Of a stretch of 64,000 nucleotides of DNA, positions 9,372-18,083 are shown piece by piece; the first letter of the stretch is position 1, and the number at the start of each line of letters is the position of its first letter. The position numbers and the translations under genes were made by a program. Source of the stretch: Ruminococcus flavefaciens (GTDB lineage: Bacteria > Bacillota > Clostridia > Oscillospirales > Ruminococcaceae). The notes beneath the pieces are model-generated. The model was not told the origin of the DNA, did not search any database, and worked only from the letters and a program-made list of their open reading frames with translations. The DNA lies in NCBI RefSeq assembly GCF_900143025.1, contig NZ_FRCT01000016.1, forward strand, positions 1 through 64,000, given 5' to 3'.

Positions 9372-10004
9372 TTATTCTCTTCCCGTTGCCATATACAAAA
9401 GAGCGTTGCATATAGCCGCAGCCACATTGCTGCCGCCCTTTCTTCCTCTTGCAACTATGCAGGGTATACCGCTTTCGATTATAAGCTCCTTTGACTGCAC
9501 CACATTCACAAAGCCCACAGGTACGCCTATGACAAGCCTCGGCACAAATGTACCTGCGTCGATGTGCTCACGGAGCCTTATAAGCGCAGTCGGAGCATTT
9601 CCCACGGCGTAAATAACAGGCTTTCCGAGCCTCGCTGCCTTGTCAACAGATGCCACCGCACGGGTAGTCCCGTTTGCAGCCGCAGCCTCCGCTACATCAC
9701 TGTCCGCCATGAAGCACTCCACCGTACAGCCAAGCTTTCCGAGAGCAGCCTTGTTTACTCCCGACTTCACCATATTGGTATCCGTAACTATTACAGCTCC
9801 CTCAGAAAGCACCGCCAGAGCCTTCTGCACAGCACCCTCGGAGAAATACATATTGTCGTAGTAATCAAAATCCGCAGTAGTATGTATCGCCCTCATAACT
9901 ATGGGACGTATATCATCGGGAAGCTTCCTTTCTCCCAGCTCAGCCTCTATTATCTCAAAGCTTCTGTGTTCGATATCCTGCGGAAGAACATATTCAAGCT
10001 CCAT
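9372..10004 (-). CDS. cbiC: precorrin-8X / cobalt-precorrin-8 methylmutase
   Basis: CbiC moves the C11 methyl group to C12, giving cobyrinic acid. The 210 residues are the usual length. The motif AIHTTADFDY carries the catalytic histidine, and GVPVGFVNVVQSKE and ARGRKGGSNVAAAI are family signatures. Its ATG overlaps the cbiP stop in TAATG and has a GGAGG site. It is the last gene of the cobalamin run and is followed by the inverted-repeat element at 8878-9230. Confidence 0.95.
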   Translation of the reverse strand: MELEYVLPQDIEHRSFEIIEAELGERKLPDDIRPIVMRAIHTTADFDYYDNMYFSEGAVQKALAVLSEGAVIVTDTNMVKSGVNKAALGKLGCTVECFMADSDVAEAAAANGTTRAVASVDKAARLGKPVIYAVGNAPTALIRLREHIDAGTFVPRLVIGVPVGFVNVVQSKELIIESGIPCIVARGRKGGSNVAAAICNALLYMATGRE

Positions 10005-11473
10005 TATATCCCCTCCCCGATTATCCTGTAAAGAAGCTCCATATCAATACTTCTGCGCACTCCATCTGCAAGCATATCGAACTGCGCCTGCTTGTAGTTC
10101 TCTCTGTTCACGATACCGCCGCGGTAGGTGATGTCCTTGTGCTCGAACAGCCTTTTCACCAGTCTTTCGGACACGTACTGACTGTCGAAGATACCGTGTA
10201 TATAACAGCCGTAAACATTGCCCTCATAAGCACCTCCACATTCCAAAAGCTCAGGGCTTTCGCTTTCTGTAGTACCCATGTGTATCTCATAGCCGCTGAA
10301 CTCCGCTTCGCTGAGACATTCAAAGAATCCGCCTATCTTGCAGAAGTTTCCCTTAGTCTGGGTCTGCACCTTTTCAGCGCCGAATACAGTCCTGCATTTC
10401 AGCAGTCCCATACCGCTTATACTTCCGCCGCCCTCACTTCCGAGCGGATCTGATATGCTCTCTCCCAGCATCTGAAAACCGCCGCATATGCCGAATACAG
10501 GTACGCCTCTTGCGACACATCTTTTCACCGCAAGTTCCATACCGCTTTCACGCAGCCATTTCATATCGGCAATGGTACTTTTAGTACCAGGAATTATTAT
10601 CATATCGGGCTCTTCAAGATCATCGTATTTTGTAACATATCTCACACTTACACCGTCATACTGCGCAAACACATCGAAATCCGTAAAGTTTGATATCCTC
10701 GGCAGTCTGATAACAGCGATATCAATGATACCCTTACTGCCTCTGCTGTCAAGCTTACGCGAAAGGCTGTCCTCGTCCTCGATATCGCATCTGAGATAAG
10801 GCACAACTCCTAGTAAAGGCTTTCCGCCCCTCTCTTCAAGTATTTGTTTTCCGCTGTCAAACAAGGAGATATCGCCCCTGAACTTATTCACCACAAGTCC
10901 CTTCACCATGTCAAGCTCATGCTTTTCAAGCAAACTCAAAGTGCCGAGAAGCTGCGCAAAAACACCGCCTCTGTCAATATCCCCCACCAGCAGCACGGGA
11001 GCCTTTGCAAGCTGTGCCATGCCCATGTTTACGATATCATCAGACTTCAGATTAAGCTCCACAGGACTTCCCGCACCCTCGATGACTATGATATCATGCA
11101 TAGCCGAAAGCTTGTTGTACGACTCCATTATCTGCGGTATCAGTTCTTTTTTACGCTTGAAGTATTCAGCCGCGGTCATATTTCCCACAGCTTTTCCGTT
11201 TACGATGACCTGCGAGCCAACGTCGGTAGTAGGCTTTAAAAGAACAGGATTAATGAGCACGGACGGCTCGATGCCAGCTGCTTCTGCCTGCATCGCCTGT
11301 GCTCTTCCGATCTCAAAGCCGTCGGCGGTTATGTAGGAATTAAGAGCCATATTCTGTGATTTGAAGGGCGCACAGGAATAACCGTCCTGACTAAAAATAC
11401 GGCAGAGCGCAGCCGCAAAAAAGCTTTTTCCTGCATTGGACATAGTCCCCTGTATCATTATCGCCTTAGCCAT
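10004..11473 (-). CDS. cbiP: cobyric acid synthase
   Basis: CbiP (CobQ) amidates four side chains of adenosylcobyrinic diamide using glutamine and ATP. The 489 residues contain an N-terminal dethiobiotin-synthetase-like ATPase (IQGTMSNAGKS, LVGDIDRGGVFAQ) and a C-terminal class I amidotransferase with the nucleophile cysteine in VFGICGGFQMLG and a histidine in GCYIHGIFD. It overlaps cobD by 8 bp and cbiC by 3 bp. Confidence 0.96.
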   Translation of the reverse strand: MAKAIMIQGTMSNAGKSFFAAALCRIFSQDGYSCAPFKSQNMALNSYITADGFEIGRAQAMQAEAAGIEPSVLINPVLLKPTTDVGSQVIVNGKAVGNMTAAEYFKRKKELIPQIMESYNKLSAMHDIIVIEGAGSPVELNLKSDDIVNMGMAQLAKAPVLLVGDIDRGGVFAQLLGTLSLLEKHELDMVKGLVVNKFRGDISLFDSGKQILEERGGKPLLGVVPYLRCDIEDEDSLSRKLDSRGSKGIIDIAVIRLPRISNFTDFDVFAQYDGVSVRYVTKYDDLEEPDMIIIPGTKSTIADMKWLRESGMELAVKRCVARGVPVFGICGGFQMLGESISDPLGSEGGGSISGMGLLKCRTVFGAEKVQTQTKGNFCKIGGFFECLSEAEFSGYEIHMGTTESESPELLECGGAYEGNVYGCYIHGIFDSQYVSERLVKRLFEHKDITYRGGIVNRENYKQAQFDMLADGVRRSIDMELLYRIIGEGI

Positions 11474-12500
11474 TAAGACACCTCCTCATTGCGGAAATAA
11501 GTACTTCATTCTCATCATGTTTTTTTACAGCGATACGGTAAAAGCTGCTGTCAAGTCCGCTGTAATCGCCGCAGCAGCGCACAAGTATCCCTTCTCTCAG
11601 CAAAGCTTCGCCGAGAGCTTCATCAGCTCTGAAAAGGATAAAATTCGCATCTGACGGATAGGACTTCACTCCTGACGCGCTTAGCTCATTTTGCAGGTAT
11701 TCTCTTTCATTCTTCACGAGCTCCGCTGCTTTGCAGACATATTCCTCCTCATCAAGAGCAGCGATACCTGCCGCCTGTGCAGGAGTCGAAACGCTCCAGT
11801 ACTGTCCTGTGCCCGATATCTTCTCAGCAATATCCTTATCGCCGCAGACCGCACAGCCAAGCCTCAGACCTGCCATTGCATAAAGCTTTGTGAAGGAGCT
11901 GAGAATTATGGTTTTAGCATTAAGAGATCTGATAGCTGACAGTTCTTTTTCTCTCCCCGTGAAGCCCATAAAGCTCTCATCGCAAACCAGAAAAGCTCCG
12001 TTTTTTTCACATTCACGGGATATTCTTCCGAGTACATCAGGAGCAATTATCCGCCCTGTAGGATTGTTGGGAGTGCAAAGAAAAACCATATCATGTCCGC
12101 AGATATGAGATAGTATTTCTTCCGTGACCTCAAATCCATTCTCCTCGGAAAGCACGTATTCATCGACCTCACAGCCATTTTCAGCAAGTGCCTTTCGGTA
12201 CTCGCTGAAAGCAGGCGAAACGATGAGTGCACGCTCAGGTTTAAGCGCCGATACAGCACGGTAAATAAGATCGTCCGCACCGTTTCCGCAGACTATATTA
12301 TCCGCAGGAACACCATACTTCTCCCCAATTTTTTCCCTAAGTTCAAAGCAAAACGGGTCTGGATATCCCTCCGAAACCATAACAGCATCAACAGCTGCCT
12401 GTCGTACACCTTCTGGCATACCGACAGGAGAAATATTCGCGGAAAAATCATAGATTATATCAAGTGACAGGTCATTTCCGCCGTGTTTTCCGTTCAGCAT
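11466..12500 (-). CDS. cobD: threonine-phosphate decarboxylase
   Basis: CobD is a PLP enzyme of aminotransferase fold I that decarboxylates L-threonine phosphate to (R)-1-amino-2-propanol phosphate, the linker of the nucleotide loop. The motifs are FSANISPVGMP at the N-terminus, CTPNNPTGRI and SSFTKLYAMAGLRLG, with the PLP lysine in SFTK. I start it at 12500, where GGAGGT lies 5 bp before the ATG, not at the upstream in-frame ATG at 12524. This leaves a 7-bp overlap with cbiB. A histidinol-phosphate aminotransferase role is possible by sequence alone, but the neighbours (cbiB, cbiP) support CobD. Confidence 0.88.
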   Translation of the reverse strand: MLNGKHGGNDLSLDIIYDFSANISPVGMPEGVRQAAVDAVMVSEGYPDPFCFELREKIGEKYGVPADNIVCGNGADDLIYRAVSALKPERALIVSPAFSEYRKALAENGCEVDEYVLSEENGFEVTEEILSHICGHDMVFLCTPNNPTGRIIAPDVLGRISRECEKNGAFLVCDESFMGFTGREKELSAIRSLNAKTIILSSFTKLYAMAGLRLGCAVCGDKDIAEKISGTGQYWSVSTPAQAAGIAALDEEEYVCKAAELVKNEREYLQNELSASGVKSYPSDANFILFRADEALGEALLREGILVRCCGDYSGLDSSFYRIAVKKHDENEVLISAMRRCLNG

Positions 12501-13465
12501 AAAATACCTCCCACGATGATGCATCTTACAGCAAGTGCGGCTGCAAAAACAAGTGCAGAGCTTGCATACATGAGCCTGTTAGCGCGGCGTATATCCTCAT
12601 TCTCAACAGGACGCTTCGGGTCGCCGATGAACTCCTTTTTATGGAGCTCTCCAAAGTAATAGGCATCGCCTGCAAGCTGAACTCCCAGAGCCCCTGCACA
12701 GGCAGACTCGGTCTGCGCAGAATTCGGACTTGCGTGCTTGCGTCCGTCACGTATCCATATACGGTATGCGTCCCTACAATTCAGCCCTATAAAAGGCGCA
12801 GTCACCACCATAGCAAGAGCCGTAAGCCGTGACGGAAAATAGTTCAGTACATCGTCCAGCTTAGCTGCAAAACGTCCTATATCGGCATACTTTTCATTTT
12901 TGTAGCCTATCATGGAGTCCATAGTATTCACGGATTTATAAAACGCTCCCAGTACCGCGCCGCCAAAGGACATATACATTATGGGGGCAGTAACTCCGTC
13001 TGAGGTATTCTCAGCAACAGTCTCCACAGCTGCCTTGATTATGCCCTCTTTGTCAAGAACAGCCGTATCACGCCCAACTATCATAGAGACCGCCTTACGC
13101 GCACCCTCTACATCATTTTTTTCAGCCGCATGATATACCTTCATGCTCTCATCTCTCAGGCATTTTGCCGCAACGAGATAATAGCACATTACGCCCTCCG
13201 CAGCAGCTCCGAGCCACGTTGAAATCGAGTACAAGATAATTAGTATCAGAAGCGGCACAGATACCGATATCAGTATAACTGTCAGTGCAAGAAAAACTCC
13301 TCCCTTTCGCAGGTCAGAGCTCCATTTTCTGCGCACAATGGCTTCCAGCTTTGATATCAGCTTACCTATGAGCCTTATAGGGTGGGGCAGACTGTAAGGG
13401 TCGCCCAGTAAGCAGTCCAGCACAGCCGCAATAACAAGGGGCAAAGCCCCGATAATGTAATTCAT
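12494..13465 (-). CDS. cbiB: adenosylcobinamide-phosphate synthase
   Basis: CbiB joins aminopropanol phosphate (made by CobD) to adenosylcobyric acid. It is a polytopic membrane protein of 323 residues. DCLLGDPYSLPHPIRLIG is the family N-terminus; VAENTSDGVTAP and the C-terminal LAGDAYYFGELHKK are further signatures. It overlaps cobC by ATGA (4 bp) and cobD by 7 bp. Confidence 0.95.
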   Translation of the reverse strand: MNYIIGALPLVIAAVLDCLLGDPYSLPHPIRLIGKLISKLEAIVRRKWSSDLRKGGVFLALTVILISVSVPLLILIILYSISTWLGAAAEGVMCYYLVAAKCLRDESMKVYHAAEKNDVEGARKAVSMIVGRDTAVLDKEGIIKAAVETVAENTSDGVTAPIMYMSFGGAVLGAFYKSVNTMDSMIGYKNEKYADIGRFAAKLDDVLNYFPSRLTALAMVVTAPFIGLNCRDAYRIWIRDGRKHASPNSAQTESACAGALGVQLAGDAYYFGELHKKEFIGDPKRPVENEDIRRANRLMYASSALVFAAALAVRCIIVGGILC

Positions 13466-14022
13466 ATCTTCTCCGTTACCGTGATATTTTTTCCGTCAAA
13501 TTCCGTGATATAGCCGTGACCGTTGCCAATATGCCAGTCGTAGTAGCCCTTATGAGGTACTGCAAATTTTTCCAGCATCGCCATGATAGTACCGCCGTGA
13601 ACTACAAAGGTCACTTTTTCGCAGTCAGCAGCCTTTTCAATACACTTCAGAAAGCCCTTGATACACCTTTTTTTGAAATCCGCAGGGTCTTCACCATTTG
13701 GGAAAGCAGCCTCTCCTCCGCTGTCTATCCAGCGCTGATATCGGCTGTCCATAGAGAGTTCGATATAGTTCTTGCCCTCAAAATCGCCGAAATCGCACTC
13801 TCTCAGCTCATCACAAATGCTCATTTCCACGTTAGGGAATATGAGCTCCGCAGTCTGTATGCAGCGTTTCATGGGACTGCAAAAAAGCCTTCCGCACTGC
13901 GGATAATCTATCTTCATAAGCTCGGCGATCCCCGAAAAAGCAAGGGGCTCATCTGTACTGCCGATGTATCTCAGCTCAGTATTTCCCACAGTCTTGCCGT
14001 GGCGAATAAGATCTATCCTCAC
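13462..14022 (-). CDS. cobC: histidine phosphatase, probable alpha-ribazole phosphatase
   Basis: The 186-residue protein belongs to the phosphoglycerate-mutase-like histidine phosphatases: IRHGKTVGN holds the catalytic histidine, MKRCIQTAE and the late FVVHGGTIM complete the site. In cobalamin clusters this family removes the phosphate from alpha-ribazole phosphate or adenosylcobalamin phosphate. The start is GTG (14022) with GGAGAGGG upstream, overlapping the previous stop in GTGA. The precise substrate is inferred from the neighbours. Confidence 0.85.
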   Translation of the reverse strand: MRIDLIRHGKTVGNTELRYIGSTDEPLAFSGIAELMKIDYPQCGRLFCSPMKRCIQTAELIFPNVEMSICDELRECDFGDFEGKNYIELSMDSRYQRWIDSGGEAAFPNGEDPADFKKRCIKGFLKCIEKAADCEKVTFVVHGGTIMAMLEKFAVPHKGYYDWHIGNGHGYITEFDGKNITVTEKI

Positions 14023-14411
14023 TTGCCCTCTCCTTTCAGAAAATGCGCAATACCGCAGATAACACGCACTACCTCATCGCTTTCGGCAGCAATGATACAG
14101 CCGCAGCGTCCCACGTTTTCGCGGTACACTCTTTCTTTCCTTTCCATAGGAACTATGCCGCAGCCTATCTCGTTCATTATCAAGATACAGCTGCTGTTTT
14201 CGCGGCAAAGTCGCTTTGTAAATTCAACAGGGTCAGCTCCCGTATCCATAAGTCTTGAAACCAGCCTGTGATAGTCCCTGATACATTTTGCCGTAAGGAC
14301 TTCTTCAAACTCACAGTCCTCACCGCTGATGATATCTTCCTTCCTTATACCGAACAGCTTTAAAGCGGTCTCAGCCTTTCCCTGATAAGCTCCGCCTGTG
14401 ATAAGCTTCAT
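14019..14411 (-). CDS. short CobU-like P-loop protein
   Basis: A 130-residue relative of CobU. It keeps a P-loop-like GGAYQGKAE at residues 6-14 and the C-terminal signature NEIGCGIVPM followed by ERKERVYRENVGR. It lacks the central part that in CobU carries the guanylylated histidine (RHR in the neighbouring full-length copy). It may be a kinase-only form, a regulatory partner or a decaying duplicate. I set the start at 14411 because an ATG there has GGAGGT upstream and directly follows the cobS stop; a longer frame upstream reads through cobS. Neighbours: cobS before it, cobC after it, overlapping in GTGA. Confidence 0.75.
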   Translation of the reverse strand: MKLITGGAYQGKAETALKLFGIRKEDIISGEDCEFEEVLTAKCIRDYHRLVSRLMDTGADPVEFTKRLCRENSSCILIMNEIGCGIVPMERKERVYRENVGRCGCIIAAESDEVVRVICGIAHFLKGEGK

Positions 14412-14413
14412 AC

Positions 14414-15181
14414 TCAGACCACCTCCGTAAGCCTTGATACAACCGCAGCTGTAAGAGCTATGATAAGCTCGCACATCTGCAAGAACCAACCTGCAAGATC
14501 TCCCGTGATACCGCCGAATTCCTTATACGCAACATAACGGTAATACATCACTGTTAAAATTACAGAAATTATAACTGCCGCACCTGTCCTAAAGCTCACA
14601 AACATCATAGCTGCGCATGAAAAAGCTGCTGTAACAGCAAGAACAGAGACAGTAATTTTTTTATGAGCAGGCAGTGTAAAGCTTTGCAGCGTTCCCTCTT
14701 TTTTCGCAGCCCTGAAGGTCACGGCGGTAAGTCCGCTGAGAGCCCTTGACAGCACATACCCCAAGCCTACGATAACAGCGCCCTCAATGGAGTAAAGCTC
14801 CGATAAAGCAGCAGTACAGACGATAAGGTATACTCCCAGCTTTATAGCTGCAAACGCACCTATATGAGAGTCCTTTAGTATCTCAAGTTTTCGGGCTTTA
14901 TCGCCCCATGAAGCCCTTGCATCGCAGGTATCGCAGAAGCCGTCAAGATGTATGCCGCCTGTGACGAGAATATTTATGAGCATTATAACAGCCGCATACA
15001 TAAAGCCGCCGAAGCCTAACTCCTCACTAAAAAGCTGCCAAAGCACGGCAAGTCCGCCGATAACAGCACCTATTAGGGGAAAAAAGCAAAGAGAATAACG
15101 CCTGTTTTTTTCATTCCATTCTATCCTCGGCATTGGGATACGGGAGTACATCTGGAATGCCGAAACTAAAGACTTTAGCAA
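14414..15181 (-). CDS. cobS: cobalamin synthase (adenosylcobinamide-GDP ribazoletransferase)
   Basis: CobS joins adenosylcobinamide-GDP and alpha-ribazole in the membrane. LVTGGIHLDGFCDTCDA is the signature with its acidic metal-binding residues; several hydrophobic helices follow. I choose the TTG at 15181: AAAGGAG lies 7 bp upstream and the protein then begins LLKSLVSAFQMYSRIPMP, as CobS proteins do. The longer ATG frame to 15223 would overlap cobU by 49 bp. The TTG start overlaps the cobU stop by 7 bp. Confidence 0.92.
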   Translation of the reverse strand: MLKSLVSAFQMYSRIPMPRIEWNEKNRRYSLCFFPLIGAVIGGLAVLWQLFSEELGFGGFMYAAVIMLINILVTGGIHLDGFCDTCDARASWGDKARKLEILKDSHIGAFAAIKLGVYLIVCTAALSELYSIEGAVIVGLGYVLSRALSGLTAVTFRAAKKEGTLQSFTLPAHKKITVSVLAVTAAFSCAAMMFVSFRTGAAVIISVILTVMYYRYVAYKEFGGITGDLAGWFLQMCELIIALTAAVVSRLTEVV

Positions 15182-15696
15182 ATTACCGCTCCTTTCCGCG
15201 GTACGGGTATACCGTATACACATTCGATGACATTGTCCGCAAACTCCGAAATCCTGCGGTTTATCTCGCTGAGCTGACTGATATACAGCATAGTTTCAGG
15301 TGAATAATCAATACCGTCGCAGCTCACCTCATTAGTCACGATTATAAGCTCCGAGACTCTTTCCGAAAGAGATTTTATATCCGAAACTATCTTGTCCGCA
15401 GGCTTTAAAATATCATTTTCCGCAAACATCTCATTTGCACAGAGGTTTCCCATACATTCAAGGAGAATACCGATGTTTTCAGGCACTTCTACGCTGCCGA
15501 CATCACGCTGACACTCAACGGTAACGTAGCCCTTGCCCTCACGCATTTTTCTGTGACGAGCAATTATCTCCCACGCCTCTGCACCAAATGGCACCATAGT
15601 CGCAATGTAGTATTTTTCACCGCCGAAAAGACTGAAAAGCTTTTCAGCATACCGCGATTTACCGCACTTTGAGCCGCCTGTGACAAGAGTTATCAT
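15175..15696 (-). CDS. cobU: adenosylcobinamide kinase / guanylyltransferase
   Basis: CobU phosphorylates adenosylcobinamide and transfers GMP to it. The 173 residues have the P-loop TGGSKCGKS, YYIATMVPFGAE, and ARHRKMR carrying the histidine expected to be guanylylated. VTNEVSCDGI matches the later family motif. It overlaps cobT (4 bp) and cobS (7 bp). A shorter paralogue lies two genes downstream. Confidence 0.93.
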   Translation of the reverse strand: MITLVTGGSKCGKSRYAEKLFSLFGGEKYYIATMVPFGAEAWEIIARHRKMREGKGYVTVECQRDVGSVEVPENIGILLECMGNLCANEMFAENDILKPADKIVSDIKSLSERVSELIIVTNEVSCDGIDYSPETMLYISQLSEINRRISEFADNVIECVYGIPVPRKGAVIC

Positions 15697-16742
15697 TTCA
15701 GTTCAGCATACCTTTCTATACCGGAATTTTCAAACTTATGGGAATTATAATAAAGCGCAGCCGCGCCGTCAAGCAGCGGCAGGAGAAGTATTCCACCCGT
15801 GCCTTCGCCCAGCCTGAGACCTCCGTCAATAACTGCTCTGAGCCCAAGCTTTTCAAGGAGTCCCCTCCCCGCAGGCTCGGCTGAAACGTGAGATGCAAGC
15901 ATATAGTCAACGCAGTTTTCCGAAAACATAGAAGCAAGAACAGCAGAAACTGCCGAAATTACGCCGTCTATGACTACAGTTACACCATATACCGCACTAC
16001 CGAGAAAAAGACCTGTCATGCCAGCTATCTCATAGCTCCCGAGTTTTGAGATAAGCTCGGCAGGATCGTCGGAATAAGGCGAATTTACGGAAATTGCACG
16101 TTTCACGACTTCAATTTTATGTGTAAGCATCTCACTTGAAAGCCCTGCGCCGCGGCCTGTGACCATTTCGGGAGGAAGTCCAAGCAAAACTGAGGAAAGC
16201 GCTGCCGTAGGAGTTGTATTACCGATGCCCATTTCGCCCGTAACTATGAGCTTTACGCCCTTTGCAGCGAGCTCTCCGACAATGTCCATTCCGACCTGTA
16301 AAGCTCTGAAAACATTTTCACGCGGCATGGCAGGTCCTGTAGCAATATTGTCCGAACCGTATGCGATCTTTCTGTTCAGAAGCTTATCATTATCCACATC
16401 ATCAGCGATACCGATATCCACAGCAAGCACCTGCGCACCATAGAGTTCAGCAAGAGAATTTATATTTGATTTTCCGCAAGCTATAGCCTCTGCACAGATC
16501 TTGGTCACAGAGTGGTCAGTCTGTGTGACCCCCTCGGCAACCACACCGTTATCTGCGCACATCACAACTGCTGCTCTTGAAGAAATATCAGGAAATTCAG
16601 TCTGCTGAACAGCAGCAATTTTGTTCCAGAAATCCTCGAGTGCACCAAAACTGCGCAAAGGTTTTGCAACTCCGTTCCAATGCTCCTGCGCCAAATAAAT
16701 ATACTTTTTATCAGTTGGAACTATATTATTTATCCTTTTCAT
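15693..16742 (-). CDS. cobT: nicotinate-nucleotide-dimethylbenzimidazole phosphoribosyltransferase
   Basis: CobT activates the lower-ligand base to its alpha-ribotide phosphate. The protein has MCADNGVVAEGVTQTDHSVT, the glycine-rich TGEMGIGNTTPT and the late LRLGEGTGGILLLP with the catalytic glutamate. Start taken at the ATG at 16742 (349 residues) with TTGGAG upstream; the open frame runs 45 bp further into cbiA. It overlaps the cbiA end by 17 bp. The base actually used cannot be told from sequence. Confidence 0.94.
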   Translation of the reverse strand: MKRINNIVPTDKKYIYLAQEHWNGVAKPLRSFGALEDFWNKIAAVQQTEFPDISSRAAVVMCADNGVVAEGVTQTDHSVTKICAEAIACGKSNINSLAELYGAQVLAVDIGIADDVDNDKLLNRKIAYGSDNIATGPAMPRENVFRALQVGMDIVGELAAKGVKLIVTGEMGIGNTTPTAALSSVLLGLPPEMVTGRGAGLSSEMLTHKIEVVKRAISVNSPYSDDPAELISKLGSYEIAGMTGLFLGSAVYGVTVVIDGVISAVSAVLASMFSENCVDYMLASHVSAEPAGRGLLEKLGLRAVIDGGLRLGEGTGGILLLPLLDGAAALYYNSHKFENSGIERYAELK

Positions 16743-18081
16743 GTTTTTCTCCAAATTCCATACAGGCGGCAGCAAACCGCTCCGCAATGCTTATATCGGC
16801 GTAGAAATAAAGATGCGGAAAGCCTGCATACAGCGTATTATCGGCATGAACGCACTCCCAGCTTCTTCCGTCGGATTTACGCGCAGCAAAATCCGATCCG
16901 CAATTCGTACTATCCCAGTAATGGAATTCATGTGCAGCAATTTTGTTTGATTTCATACATACAAGACAGTTTTTCCGTGCTTCAAGAATTACATATCCAA
17001 AACGCTGAAGTTTCTTCGTCGGAAATACAGTTCCGCTTATAGCTCCGACCATATTATAACTTTCTTTGTCAGACAGCTGCATCTTTTCATGCAGATACAT
17101 AAATCCCCCGCACTCCGCAATAGTCGGCATACCGCACTTTATCGCATCTCTGACAGCTTTAAGCATATCGTGATTATGTGACAGCTGCCTGGAATATAAC
17201 TCGGGATATCCTCCGCTCAGAATAAGTCCGCAGCTATTGTCGGGAAGCTTTTCATCCCTGAGCGGCGAGAAATACTCAATCTTGCAGCCGATTTTTTCAA
17301 GCAGAGCAATATTGTCCGAATATAGAAAACAAAACGCTTCGTCTTTAGCAACCGCAATAATTGGTCTGCAATTCTTTTCAATAATATGCAGTTTTGGTTC
17401 TATAAAAGGCGGATACGGATTACACGGGGCTCCAATTACTTCATCAAGCAGTATGTTTTTCTCTGCAAGTACCCGAAGTTCTGAAATCTTTTCCTTTATA
17501 TCCTGCACCTCATCAGCTGTGACAAGTCCGAGTTTCCTGCTTTCAAAAGTAAAACTATTCGTCGGCATATAGCCATAATATCCAGTTTTGAACTCAGCGC
17601 ACAGCTCCTTCATACGCGGAACAAGTCTCTCGGGCAGTCTGTTGAAAATGAAGCCCTTAATCATATTCGGCTGCTTATATTCAAGAAAGCCTTTCATAAT
17701 CGCGCCGATCGACTCGCTCGCACCTTTGCAGTCGATAACGATGATAGCAGGAGTCCCCGTTATCATGGAAACAGAATGAGCAGAACCTCTGCCGTCGACT
17801 CCGTCATAGAATCCCATAACTCCTTCAGTTACCGAAATATCGGAGTTTCTACCATTTTCAAACATCAGATATTTCAACGTTTCATCGTCACAGAAAAAGC
17901 TGTCGAGATTATGCGAAGGAACTCCGATGACTTTACGGTGAAACATCGGATCAATATAATCAGGTCCGCATTTGAACGCTGAAACATTAATATCCCGAGC
18001 CTTCAACGCAGCAAGAATTGCACAGGTTACAGTGGTTTTTCCGCAGCCGCTGTGAGTGCCTGCGATCATTATTCTTTTCAT
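16726..18081 (-). CDS. cbiA: cobyrinic acid a,c-diamide synthase
   Basis: CbiA amidates the a and c side chains of cobyrinic acid with glutamine. The N-terminal ATPase has AGTHSGCGKTT and FKCGPDYIDPMFH. The C-terminal class I amidotransferase has ILSGGYPELY, AECGGFMYLHEK with the nucleophile cysteine, and a late AHEFHYW. 451 residues, usual length. It follows cbiET by 2 bp. Confidence 0.96.
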   Translation of the reverse strand: MKRIMIAGTHSGCGKTTVTCAILAALKARDINVSAFKCGPDYIDPMFHRKVIGVPSHNLDSFFCDDETLKYLMFENGRNSDISVTEGVMGFYDGVDGRGSAHSVSMITGTPAIIVIDCKGASESIGAIMKGFLEYKQPNMIKGFIFNRLPERLVPRMKELCAEFKTGYYGYMPTNSFTFESRKLGLVTADEVQDIKEKISELRVLAEKNILLDEVIGAPCNPYPPFIEPKLHIIEKNCRPIIAVAKDEAFCFLYSDNIALLEKIGCKIEYFSPLRDEKLPDNSCGLILSGGYPELYSRQLSHNHDMLKAVRDAIKCGMPTIAECGGFMYLHEKMQLSDKESYNMVGAISGTVFPTKKLQRFGYVILEARKNCLVCMKSNKIAAHEFHYWDSTNCGSDFAARKSDGRSWECVHADNTLYAGFPHLYFYADISIAERFAAACMEFGEKHEKDK

Positions 18082-18083
18082 TT

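Noticed and set aside
9055-9494. Frames through the repeat region before cbiC
   Set aside because: They translate inverted repeats and AT-rich DNA and have no start signal.
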